Below are positions 1-6,194 of a stretch of 22,830 nucleotides of DNA, piece after piece. Every line of letters starts with the position of its first letter. Positions within the stretch are counted from its first letter, which is position 1. Under the pieces are notes generated by a model that did not search any database, was not told the DNA's origin, and worked only from the letters and a program-made list of their open reading frames with translations. The DNA comes from JBIKWM01 sp044356305. GTDB taxonomy: Bacteria > Bacteroidota > Bacteroidia > UBA10329. The position numbers and the translations under genes were made by a program. The stretch lies in NCBI GenBank assembly GCA_044356305.1, contig JBIKWM010000047.1, forward strand, positions 1 through 22,830. The letters run 5' to 3'.

Positions 1-260
1 GCACGATGCAGGCAGGTCTGAGCACGGTGCAGGCAGGTCTGAGCACGGTGCAGGCGGGTCTGAGCACGGTGCAGGCGGGTCTGAGCACGGTGCAGGTAGA
101 AATTGAGCACGGTGCAGGCGGGTCTGAGCACGGTGCAGGTGGCTCTGCGCACAGTGCAGATGGGTCTGCGCACAGTGCAGGTGGAAATTGAGCACAGTGC
201 AGGCGGGTGTGAGCACGGTGCAGGTGGGTCTGCGCATAGTGCAGGTGGGTGTGCGCAGAA
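1..260. repeat. Tandem minisatellite with palindromic core (12 units of 21/22 bp)
   Basis: Twelve contiguous units begin at 1, 22, 43, 64, 85, 107, 128, 149, 170, 192, 213 and 234, followed by a decayed partial unit at 255. Most units are 21 bp; those at 85 and 170 are 22 bp and carry an AAATTGA ending. Each unit opens with a 9-bp core, GCAC(G/A)GTGC, which is a perfect inverted repeat in 10 of 12 units (broken in the first and last). The two 22-bp units are 85 bp apart, so 85-169 and 170-254 form two copies of a four-unit higher-order repeat. The 22-bp units shift the reading frame, so the array is probably not protein-coding. It starts at the window edge and may extend further. Its function is unknown. 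Confidence 0.93.
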
Positions 261-267
261 TCTGGAC

Positions 268-306
268 GGAAAAAAAGAAAGGGCCACCGAGATGGGCGGC
301 CCTTTG
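268..306 (-). terminator. Intrinsic terminator, minus strand
   Basis: An 8-bp perfect stem (AAAGGGCC at 278-285 with GGCCCTTT at 298-305) extends by two more pairs after one mismatch and encloses a short loop. Read on the minus strand, it is followed by a long T-rich tract (271-280). On the plus strand there is no T tract, so orientation is clear. It would end transcription arriving from the ptuA-ptuB pair, whose last stop codon is about 300 bp upstream. A long 3' untranslated region is therefore implied unless another transcript starts between. Confidence 0.7.
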
Positions 307-375
307 CAGGAACGGGAATGCGGGGGAAGCAGATCAGGCGAGGACCCGTGCGAGGGTGCGGAACTCGATGGCATA

Positions 376-537
376 ATGGCCGCAGAACTGGACCACGAGG
401 CCTACAAGAGCGAGAGCATCTACCTCACCCACCAGCGCAACCTGCTGCGCAACGCCATGTGGGGCTTCATGCAACAGCTCAATGCCGCTGCCGATGTGGC
501 CTTCATCAACGACCCCCGTGAAAAGGGCGCTTTTTAA
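376..537 (+). CDS. Short orphan reading frame, unrecognised (possible gene remnant)
   Basis: A 53-codon frame starts at ATG 376 and ends at TAA 535-537. The deduced peptide looks protein-like (N-terminal MAAELDHEAYKSE, then QRNLLRNAMWGF, ending NDPREKGAF), with no low-complexity character. Its GC-rich codon use matches the operon at 2.7-10 kb rather than the AT-rich island beside it. The frame stays open upstream into the repeat array, so this may be the surviving C-terminal end of a gene whose front was lost. I recognise no family. No ribosome-binding site is evident, and if the minus-strand terminator at 268-306 serves the ptuAB transcript this frame lies antisense to it. It could be spurious. 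Confidence 0.3.
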   Translation: MAAELDHEAYKSESIYLTHQRNLLRNAMWGFMQQLNAAADVAFINDPREKGAF

Positions 538-603
538 TGTGGGGTGAGGAGAGCTTTTAGCTGTTAGGGGTTGGCTGTTAGCTTAGGAAAGCGGGCGGGG
601 AGC
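538..603. other. Intergenic stretch with short direct repeat
   Basis: No gene is visible between the orphan frame and the end of the HNH gene. An 8-bp direct repeat GCTGTTAG occurs at 560-567 and 574-581. This marks the left edge of the AT-rich Septu island; nothing resembling an insertion-sequence end was found. Confidence 0.4.
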
Positions 604-1293
604 CTAGAACTGTGGACTCAATTTCTTTCTGATGGCCATAAGCACAAACTGGCGGTATTCGTATTCGAAGTCCTTGGCAATACGGTCATACTCGGATTTT
701 AGGAAGGCATTCAACACACTTTTATCAGTTGAGCGTGGCAAACGTTTCTTCAGTCTGTCCCATTTATCCCGCCTATTATTGACCAGCTGGTGATGATTTA
801 GGTTTAGAGTTTCAATAAATGCACAGACGGTCCTTCCTTCAGGCCTGGTGTCATCTGCCTTTGACTTGATCATACCATTGTAATCAATCGATAAATAACC
901 ATGACCCGTTGGCCTATTGTCTTCTGCATCGTTATGCAGGACCATAGGGAACAACGGCTTATTCAAACGAGGCACATCGCAGTGCGATCCATTTATGTTT
1001 CCTTCAGACCCATTGCAGACAGCAACCAGATTATAATAGCTCTTGGAATAGACCTTGTTGAGCGAATTCGGCACCAAATGCTCTATCCTTGAATGGTCCA
1101 AATCAATTGTCTGTTGGCAATACGCACACAACCCGTGTTGCTCATCAATTAGGCGCTTTCTCGCTTTTCTCAGCCCATCCGTGGCAGCATTATCGTAGTC
1201 AACATCGTCCGCTTCAGTTTCTTCCCGGGCAGGGTTTCTTACCCATTCAGCCCAATCAGATGGTGGCTCCTTACTCTTGTCAATGAACTGCAT
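604..1293 (-). CDS. ptuB: HNH endonuclease, PtuB-like (Septu; TIGR02646 type)
   Basis: The 229-residue product is the predicted nuclease of a two-gene Septu anti-phage module. The HNH zinc-finger core is visible from the chosen start: CxxC at about residues 56-59 (CAYC), IEHLVP with His at about 72, Asn at about 88, and a GSHCD motif near 103-106. This spacing is typical of the HNH proteins paired with PtuA ATPases and with some retrons. I chose ATG 1293 because family members usually begin close to an M-x-x-I-x-K-S-x-E-P motif, which matches MQFIDKSKEP. ATG 1317 would add eight residues and overlap ptuA by 38 bp instead of 14. The gene is AT-rich compared with neighbours at 2.7 kb and beyond, which suggests horizontal acquisition. 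No reverse transcriptase is present, so this is a stand-alone Septu rather than a retron effector. Confidence 0.85.
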   Translation of the reverse strand: MQFIDKSKEPPSDWAEWVRNPAREETEADDVDYDNAATDGLRKARKRLIDEQHGLCAYCQQTIDLDHSRIEHLVPNSLNKVYSKSYYNLVAVCNGSEGNINGSHCDVPRLNKPLFPMVLHNDAEDNRPTGHGYLSIDYNGMIKSKADDTRPEGRTVCAFIETLNLNHHQLVNNRRDKWDRLKKRLPRSTDKSVLNAFLKSEYDRIAKDFEYEYRQFVLMAIRKKLSPQF

Positions 1294-2614
1294 CGGGATT
1301 CGCTTTTCTATAGGCATTCCACGCTATCAATGAATGAGCCCTTTCTATATCCTTATCATCTGCACCCAATCTATCCGTCAGTATATTCAGTAATTCGATA
1401 TACTCCTCTTCGTTTGCTTCGTTATCAATCATTAGAAAGAGCATATCCAATTTCTCTTGAGTATCCCTATGTCGGAAGCTCGCGCCCATAAGATCATACA
1501 GCAAGTCGTTCACCTCTTTGCCAAAAAAATGCTTAGTGACCTTATCCACCACACGTTCATTCAGGTTCTCGGGTTCTTGGTTGTAACCGATTTTGTACAA
1601 GGATCCGAATTCGGGGTGGAAGTTTGAAACCACAATCGGGCTATGTGTGGTGATAAAATACTGAACGCCAGGAAACAATTGATGGAGAAATGCAATGATG
1701 TCCGCCTGCCATTTGGGATGAATGTGCAGGTCGATCTCATCGATCATCACAACACCTGTTGTTTGTTCTCGTAGTCCTTTGAGATCAAGCCATGGATTCA
1801 ATTGCGATGCCCTATAGGTCATGTCCATCACCAGATAAATCAGGTTGCGGTATCCATCAGAGTAATGCTTGAGGGGCAACTTATCCATGCCCCCTATATA
1901 GAGAATGATATCTTCATCCAATTCCGAATAGAAAATGTGTACGGGGTGCTCTGTATGAATGGCTTCGAAAAACCGGATCATCTCGGCAATTGCACTTTTG
2001 GTATTCTTTAGCGTGTAGCCGGGATTCGGAATCCCAGATTGTTCCATTGCACGAGCATCCCTTTCCTCTCTCTTGAACCAATCAGTCAGTGTAGGGATCA
2101 TGCTTTTGTTATCAAGGCAAAGCGTATATCCATTCCTTCTTCCCCGTTTTACTTCAAACCGCTGATTCTTGGCAAGATTGCCATGATTGAACAGCCGTTG
2201 AGTTGAATAATTTACAATGAGTGGAGCAATCGTCTTGTCATCCTTATTTGTGAATGCTCGGAGCAATGCCTCACCATAATTGCTAGCCCATTTTGCGTGC
2301 TTTGTAGTGGTCCTGCCTCTAACCAATGCCCGTTCCCGAGACCAATTGTTGCCATCAGAGTATGCTGTAACGGTCGTAATTGACAACGGATCTGTGTTGA
2401 CCCCGTTGTTACGCAACTCGCTGTCTTCTATATTTCTCCATTCTTCAAATCCCTTGGATTGAAAAATGGCACCAAGAGAGGCACACACTCCATTGAGTAA
2501 GGCAGTTTTCCCACTTCCATTAGTGCCAACAAAAAGATTGACCTTAGGGTCGAATGAGATATTCAGCTCTCTGAAACACTTGAAGTTTTTCAACTCTAGC
2601 CGATCAATTCGCAT
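1280..2614 (-). CDS. ptuA: AAA/ABC-type ATPase, PtuA-like (Septu)
   Basis: The 444-residue protein is an SMC/ABC-like ATPase of the kind (PtuA) that forms a defence complex with an HNH nuclease. From ATG 2614 the motifs are: N-terminal IDRLELKNFKCF; Walker A GTNGSGKT at about 30-37; an ABC-signature-like YSDGYRN at about 251-257; Walker B VVMIDEID at about 288-295; and a switch histidine in TTHSP at about 322-326. Walker B is followed by LHIHPKWQ, the usual motif in OLD/RecF-like defence ATPases. ATG 2614 has an AAGGA ribosome-binding site five bases upstream. The alternative ATG at 2638 lies inside a perfect -7 promoter box and is unlikely. ptuB follows with a short overlap, indicating translational coupling. 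The gene is clearly AT-rich for this window. Confidence 0.87.
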   Translation of the reverse strand: MRIDRLELKNFKCFRELNISFDPKVNLFVGTNGSGKTALLNGVCASLGAIFQSKGFEEWRNIEDSELRNNGVNTDPLSITTVTAYSDGNNWSRERALVRGRTTTKHAKWASNYGEALLRAFTNKDDKTIAPLIVNYSTQRLFNHGNLAKNQRFEVKRGRRNGYTLCLDNKSMIPTLTDWFKREERDARAMEQSGIPNPGYTLKNTKSAIAEMIRFFEAIHTEHPVHIFYSELDEDIILYIGGMDKLPLKHYSDGYRNLIYLVMDMTYRASQLNPWLDLKGLREQTTGVVMIDEIDLHIHPKWQADIIAFLHQLFPGVQYFITTHSPIVVSNFHPEFGSLYKIGYNQEPENLNERVVDKVTKHFFGKEVNDLLYDLMGASFRHRDTQEKLDMLFLMIDNEANEEEYIELLNILTDRLGADDKDIERAHSLIAWNAYRKANPDAVH

Positions 2615-2618
2615 ATTG

Positions 2619-2623
2619 TTCCT
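2619..2623 (-). promoter_or_regulatory. Ribosome-binding site of ptuA
   Basis: On the minus strand AAGGAAC precedes ATG 2614, with AAGGA five bases from the start codon. This is one of the few clear Shine-Dalgarno matches in the window. It decides the ptuA start in favour of 2614 over 2638. Confidence 0.6.
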
Positions 2624-2635
2624 TGTTGCTGTTGG

Positions 2636-2643
2636 CAAATATA
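2636..2643 (-). promoter_or_regulatory. Bacteroidota -7 promoter box upstream of ptuA
   Basis: The minus strand reads TATATTTG, an exact match to the TAnnTTTG -7 box of Bacteroidota primary sigma factors. It is followed about 20 bases later by the ptuA start codon, leaving a leader of roughly 15 nt that contains AAGGA. No convincing -33 TTG element is visible at the expected distance. Confidence 0.55.
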
Positions 2644-2650
2644 CCGTATG

Positions 2651-2760
2651 CCCCTCCCTCTCAGGTCTTCCATTGGACCCCCTCGCGCGGTACTAAGTTG
2701 AAGCAGTCTGTGACTGCGGGCTAAGATCCCCCCCTCCCTCTCAGCAGCAACCTGGTCTTC
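2651..2760. repeat. Partial duplication of the glycosyltransferase gene 3' end
   Basis: The 14-mer CCCCTCCCTCTCAG at 2651-2664 recurs exactly at 2731-2744. Both are followed by GTCTTC, directly in the first copy (2665-2670) and after a 10-base insertion in the second (2755-2760). The second copy lies inside the glycosyltransferase C-terminal coding sequence. The first lies in the spacer leading to the ptuA promoter. This looks like a duplication scar at the right edge of the AT-rich island. Confidence 0.6.
2703..2717 (-). terminator. Possible hairpin terminator after the polysaccharide operon
   Basis: A perfect 6-bp stem, GCAGTC (2703-2708) and GACTGC (2712-2717), encloses a 3-base loop, four bases beyond the glycosyltransferase stop codon. 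On the minus strand the downstream sequence is only weakly T-rich (TTCAACTT), so this is a weak terminator candidate. Confidence 0.35.
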
Positions 2761-3788
2761 TCTATGGCCCGCTGGCCGAGGAGCCTGCATGCGTGGGCGA
2801 AGGTGGACATGGTGTGGGCTGCGGTGGACATCAGGGCCAGGGCCACATTCAGGCGCAGGGTGTAGAGGAGGCTGAGCCCTGCCAGGCCTGCGGTGGGCTG
2901 CAGGGTGCCCAACTGGTGCAACTGTGCGCGGATGAGGGCCCCATGGCCGGGGTTTGATGCGGCCCTGCGTGCGGAATCGAGGCATTTGGCGGCCATCTGC
3001 TGCCGCTGTGCAACGGGTACGCCCTGCACCTGGAGGGCATCGAGCATCATGCGCATCACCGAGGCATGCATGCGGTTTCTGCATGCGCGCTGGTCGTAGC
3101 TGCGCAGCATGGAGGGCATGGCGGGGTCGGTGCGGTAGGAGGCCACCACGCTATCGACATGGGCAAAGCTGTAGCCGTGTGCGGCCAGTTGGAGGATGAG
3201 GTCCCAGTCTTCGCAGATGATCTCGGGCCTATAGCGGTGGCCTATGGCGCGCATGGCCGCGGTGCGGAACATGGCGGCCTGTGTGACGAAGGGGGCCTGC
3301 CAGATGGCGTGGGGCAGTATGTTGCCCACCGGGCGCTGGGCCTTGGTGGGGTAGCGATGGCCGAGCATGGTGTGGCCTGTGATGTGGCCCTGGGCATCGA
3401 CATAGTCGTGGTCGGCATAGGCGCAGGCGGTCTGTGGGCCGGCCTGCTCGAGGGCCTGGGTAAGGGCCTGCACCATGTGGGGGTGCATGTAGTCGTCACC
3501 GCTGGTGATGCAGAAATAGCGGCCCTCAGCGGCCTCAAATGCCTCTTGCAGGCCGTACCACAGCCCGCGGTTTGTGGTGTGGCGGATAAAGGTGACATGG
3601 GGCAGGGTGCAGGTGCGCAGCCAGTCCTGAATGACCGCCACCGAATCATCGGGCGAGAGGTCGTCAATGATGATGAGCTGCAGGTGCTCGCCACCGATGG
3701 TCTGGGCGGCCACAGCATCGAGGCACTGGCGCACAAAGGCCCCGTGGCGATAGACAGGGCAGGCCACGGTGACGAGGGGGCCAGTCAC
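2721..3788 (-). CDS. Family 2 (GT-A fold) glycosyltransferase
   Basis: The product (355 residues) should transfer a nucleotide-activated sugar onto a growing surface glycan at the cytoplasmic face of the membrane. The N-terminus has the GT2 pattern VTVACPVYRHG. An Asp pair (IIIDDLSPDD) is at about 42-43, a metal-binding SGDD at about 96-99, and the catalytic-base motif CEDWD at about 192-196. The C-terminal third is helical, with a basic end that may sit on the membrane. The start is the GTG at 3788, which overlaps the TGA of the aminotransferase gene as GTGA. The frame is open further upstream, but that part is antisense-style shadow translation within the aminotransferase gene. It is the last gene of the operon and the only glycosyltransferase here. 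Donor and acceptor cannot be read from sequence; the neighbouring amino-sugar genes make that sugar a candidate donor. Confidence 0.87.
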   Translation of the reverse strand: MTGPLVTVACPVYRHGAFVRQCLDAVAAQTIGGEHLQLIIIDDLSPDDSVAVIQDWLRTCTLPHVTFIRHTTNRGLWYGLQEAFEAAEGRYFCITSGDDYMHPHMVQALTQALEQAGPQTACAYADHDYVDAQGHITGHTMLGHRYPTKAQRPVGNILPHAIWQAPFVTQAAMFRTAAMRAIGHRYRPEIICEDWDLILQLAAHGYSFAHVDSVVASYRTDPAMPSMLRSYDQRACRNRMHASVMRMMLDALQVQGVPVAQRQQMAAKCLDSARRAASNPGHGALIRAQLHQLGTLQPTAGLAGLSLLYTLRLNVALALMSTAAHTMSTFAHACRLLGQRAIEKTRLLLRGRGGS

Positions 3789-4897
3789 GGCACGAAGCTG
3801 TTGACGGCCTTCACCACGGCATCTATCTGTCCGGTGCTCATGTGCGGGAACATGGGAAGGCTGAGCACCTGCTGGTGCATGGCCTCGGTGCAGGGAAACG
3901 ACAGGTGGGCCCACTCGGCATAGGCGGGCTGGCGGTGGGGCGGCACGGGGTAATGGATGAGCGACCCTATGCCCGATGCGGTGAGGTGGGCGACCAGGGC
4001 ATCGCGATGGGCGCTGCGCACCACAAACAGGTGCCACACATGGCAGGACGGGTGGGCCGGGGCCTGCGGCAGCACCACATGCGGGTTGTGCATGTGGCCG
4101 AGGTAATACGTGGCAATGGCCCTGCGCTGGGCGTTGTCGGCATCGAGATGAGGGAGTTTGACGCGCAGGATGGCTGCCTGAAGCTCATCGAGCCTGCTAT
4201 TGACCCCTTTTATCAGGTTGTGATATTTCTTCTCGGAACCATAGTTGCGCAAGGTGCGGAGGGTGGCGGCCAAAGCGGGGTCGTGGGTGGTGACAGCGCC
4301 TGCATCGCCCAGGGCGCCCAGGTTCTTGCCGGGGTAAAAGCTGAAACCGGCCGCGTGACCCCAGGCCCCGGCCCGCTTACCCATATATATGGCCCCATGC
4401 GCCTGTGCGGCATCCTCGATGAGCAGGAGCCCATTGTCCGTGCACAGTTGATGCAGGCCCTCGACATCGGCCATACGGCCATAGAGATGCACGGCCATGA
4501 TGGCCCGTGTGCGGGGTCCGATGGCCTGCCGGGCCCCGAGGGCACTGAGGTTGAAGGTGTCCGCATCGGGCTCAACGGGCACGGGCACCAGTCCGGCCTT
4601 GGATATGGCCAGTATGGATGCGATGTAGGTATTGGCCGGAACGATGACCTCATCGCCCGGCCGCATATTCCCATTGATGATGAGGGCCTCGAGGATCAGG
4701 ATAAGCGCATCCAGCCCATTGGCCACCCCAATGGCGTGGGGCACCCCGGTGTGGGCAGCGAATTCGGTCTCGAAGGCACTGAGTTCGGTGCCGGATATGT
4801 ACCACCCGGAGTCGAGCACCCTTTCCATGGCCGCCACAATCTCCGGGCGTTGCAGGGCATTTATTCCTTTCAGGTCGAGAAAAGGGACTTGCACCAT
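3785..4897 (-). CDS. PLP-dependent sugar aminotransferase (DegT/DnrJ/EryC1/StrS; FdtB/QdtB-like)
   Basis: The 370-residue enzyme is expected to transaminate a dTDP-3-keto-6-deoxyhexose at C3. Visible features from the chosen start are: PFLDLKGIN at the N-terminus, the GVANGLDAL phosphate-binding segment at about 57-65, EDAAQAHGA (Asp about 162) contacting the cofactor ring, and FSFYPGKNLGALGDAGA with the Schiff-base lysine at about 191. The SFYPGKNLGA form fits the FdtB/QdtB/DesV-type group. ATG 4897 was preferred because it lies one base after the preceding stop codon and matches the usual family start; ATG 4930 would add eleven atypical residues. Two FdtA-like ketoisomerases and an FdtC-like acetyltransferase lie directly upstream. 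The context therefore points to Fuc3NAc or Qui3NAc synthesis, but which epimer is made cannot be decided here. Confidence 0.9.
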   Translation of the reverse strand: MVQVPFLDLKGINALQRPEIVAAMERVLDSGWYISGTELSAFETEFAAHTGVPHAIGVANGLDALILILEALIINGNMRPGDEVIVPANTYIASILAISKAGLVPVPVEPDADTFNLSALGARQAIGPRTRAIMAVHLYGRMADVEGLHQLCTDNGLLLIEDAAQAHGAIYMGKRAGAWGHAAGFSFYPGKNLGALGDAGAVTTHDPALAATLRTLRNYGSEKKYHNLIKGVNSRLDELQAAILRVKLPHLDADNAQRRAIATYYLGHMHNPHVVLPQAPAHPSCHVWHLFVVRSAHRDALVAHLTASGIGSLIHYPVPPHRQPAYAEWAHLSFPCTEAMHQQVLSLPMFPHMSTGQIDAVVKAVNSFVP

Positions 4898-4898
4898 T

Positions 4899-5369
4899 TT
4901 ATTCTGATGATGAGATGGGCGATGGGCCACTGACCCGCGCTGGCGACCCCTTTACGAGGGTCCCGGGGGGAACATTGCGCGTGACAAGCGCACCTGCGGC
5001 CACAAGGCTACCGGCACCTATGGTGACCCCACCGAGAATGATGGCACCGGCACCGATGCTCGCCCCGCGGCAAATGGTGGTGCGCTGAAAGGCCTCGGGC
5101 CGCTGCTTTGACCGGGGGAACCTGTCGTTTGTGAAGGTCACATTGGGACCAATGAACACATCGTCCTCGACTGTGATGCCATCCCACAGATAGACACCGG
5201 ATTTAACAGTTACACGGTGGCCGATGCGCACATCGTTCTCGATGAAGGTATGGCAGTTGATGTTGCAGTCGTTGCCGATCACCGCCCCCTCGAGCACAAT
5301 GGCGAACTGCCACACCTGGGTGCCGTGCCCGATGTTTGGGCTTTTGACATCTGCCAAGGGGTGGATCAT
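4899..5369 (-). CDS. Hexapeptide-repeat sugar N-acetyltransferase (FdtC/QdtC/WbpD-like)
   Basis: The 156-residue protein is a left-handed beta-helix acyltransferase, likely acetylating the C3 amine of the dTDP-amino sugar made by the adjacent aminotransferase. Imperfect hexapeptides ([LIV]-G-x-x-x-x) run through most of the chain: VIGNDCNIN, VRIGHRVTVKSG, VFIGPNV, SIGAGAIILGGVTIGAG. The insertion TFTNDRFPRSK at about 78-88 is characteristic of nucleotide-sugar N-acetyltransferases of the FdtC/WbpD/WlbB group. Its ATG overlaps the stop of the second ketoisomerase gene by four bases (ATGA), and its TAA is one base from the aminotransferase ATG, so the set is translationally coupled. Family assignment is firm; the exact substrate is inferred from neighbours. 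Confidence 0.9.
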   Translation of the reverse strand: MIHPLADVKSPNIGHGTQVWQFAIVLEGAVIGNDCNINCHTFIENDVRIGHRVTVKSGVYLWDGITVEDDVFIGPNVTFTNDRFPRSKQRPEAFQRTTICRGASIGAGAIILGGVTIGAGSLVAAGALVTRNVPPGTLVKGSPARVSGPSPISSSE

Positions 5370-5785
5370 GCCAGTTTCCTGAACTGAAGATAATCCTGAT
5401 ACTGGCGAATGTAGTCGGCCTCCTGATACGGGTGTGATGCCAATACGAGGCAGATGCTGCCGCTGCTGAAGTTCATCTCGCTGGCCCAGATGCCCGGGGG
5501 TATGTGCAGGCCGAAGTAGGGCCGGTTGAGCATGACCTGGCGCTGCGCACGGCCATCGTTGAGCAGCACCTCAAAGGCACCGCTGGCGGCTATGAGCAGC
5601 TGGTGGCACTCGCGGTGGGCGTGTGCCCCGCGCGACTCGCCACCCGGTATGTCGTAGATGTAGAAAACCCTGCTGATATCGAACGGCACCTCGACCGAAT
5701 TGTGCACCGGTGTAAGGTTGCCGGCCCGGTCCACTATGCGTGGCAGGTGAATGATAGAGCAGTCGAACACTGAGACCTCAGCCAT
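5366..5785 (-). CDS. dTDP-4-dehydro-6-deoxyglucose 3,4-ketoisomerase-like cupin (FdtA/QdtA-like), canonical copy
   Basis: The 139-residue single-domain cupin (WxcM-like/FdtA family) should convert dTDP-4-keto-6-deoxy-glucose to the 3-keto sugar that the aminotransferase uses. Key features are RIVDRAGNLTPV at about 16-27, FYIYDIPGGESRGAHAH at about 41-57 with both active-site histidines (55 and 57) present, and LNRPYFGLHIPPGIW. The length equals the characterised family size. ATG 5785 overlaps the stop of the first ketoisomerase gene by 8 bp. The open frame extends further upstream but only as a shadow of that gene. It is colinear and ungapped with its neighbour over most of the length, so the two are tandem paralogues. 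Confidence 0.9.
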   Translation of the reverse strand: MAEVSVFDCSIIHLPRIVDRAGNLTPVHNSVEVPFDISRVFYIYDIPGGESRGAHAHRECHQLLIAASGAFEVLLNDGRAQRQVMLNRPYFGLHIPPGIWASEMNFSSGSICLVLASHPYQEADYIRQYQDYLQFRKLA

Positions 5786-6194
5786 GGGCCTGTGTGCGGA
5801 ATTGTTCGAAGTCCCTGATGTAGTCGTCAGGGTCATAGGGCCCACTGGCGGCAATGAAAGCGAACGAGTTGGTGGAGAAATTCTCAAGGCTGCGCCAGAT
5901 CATGCGCGGCACATACAGCCCGTTGTACGACCGGTTGAGGTGGTAGCGCTGCTCGCGGTGGCCGTCATTGAGCACAATATCAAAACTGCCGGATAGGGCC
6001 ACCACCAGCTCATCGAGGGTGCGATAGGCATGGCCACCGCGCACCTCGCCCCCGGGCACATCGTACACCCAGTACACGCGCTTTATGGCAAAGGGTATGT
6101 GGCGGCCGCTCTCAATGAACGATAGGTTGCCCCTGTCGTCCATCACCTTGGGCAGGTCCACATGCCTCACCAGATCCAGTCCATGCCCGTTCAT
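5778..6194 (-). CDS. FdtA-like sugar ketoisomerase cupin, divergent copy (second active-site His replaced by Tyr)
   Basis: The 138-residue protein aligns end to end with the next gene's product and has the same cupin layout: KVMDDRGNLSFIE, VYWVYDVPGGEVRGGHAY, VLNDG, LNRSYNGLYVPRMIW. In the HAH motif needed for isomerase activity, the first His is kept (55) but the second is Tyr (57); the following Gln-containing segment also differs (TLDELV against ECHQLL). It may act on a different keto sugar, form a heterodimer with the canonical copy, or have reduced activity. ATG 6194 overlaps the O-acetyltransferase stop by four bases (ATGA), which fixes the start. Family membership is firm; function is uncertain. 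Confidence 0.85.
   Translation of the reverse strand: MNGHGLDLVRHVDLPKVMDDRGNLSFIESGRHIPFAIKRVYWVYDVPGGEVRGGHAYRTLDELVVALSGSFDIVLNDGHREQRYHLNRSYNGLYVPRMIWRSLENFSTNSFAFIAASGPYDPDDYIRDFEQFRTQAHG

Noticed and set aside
1..260. CRISPR array
   Set aside because: Units are contiguous and degenerate, with no unique spacers between conserved repeats, and no cas gene is present.
6..537. Heptad-repeat protein encoded across the tandem array
   Set aside because: The 21-bp unit gives a 7-residue period, but the two 22-bp units break the frame, several frames are open equally, and there is no signal peptide or ribosome-binding site. The openness follows from the repeat's lack of stop codons.
604..2614. 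Retron with PtuAB effectors
   Set aside because: Some retrons carry this ATPase/HNH pair, but no reverse transcriptase gene or msr-msd-like structure is visible in the flanking sequence.
3066..3923. Plus-strand open frame of 285 codons
   Set aside because: It is antisense to the glycosyltransferase and aminotransferase genes, resembles no family, and is a by-product of GC-rich codon use.
3789..4037. N-terminal extension of the glycosyltransferase up to 4037
   Set aside because: The extra 83 residues are Pro/Arg/His-rich out-of-frame translation of the aminotransferase gene; the GT-A fold starts right at the GTG at 3788.
3842..4933. Plus-strand open frame of 363 codons
   Set aside because: It mirrors the aminotransferase gene on the opposite strand; the minus-strand product has clear catalytic motifs and this one has none.
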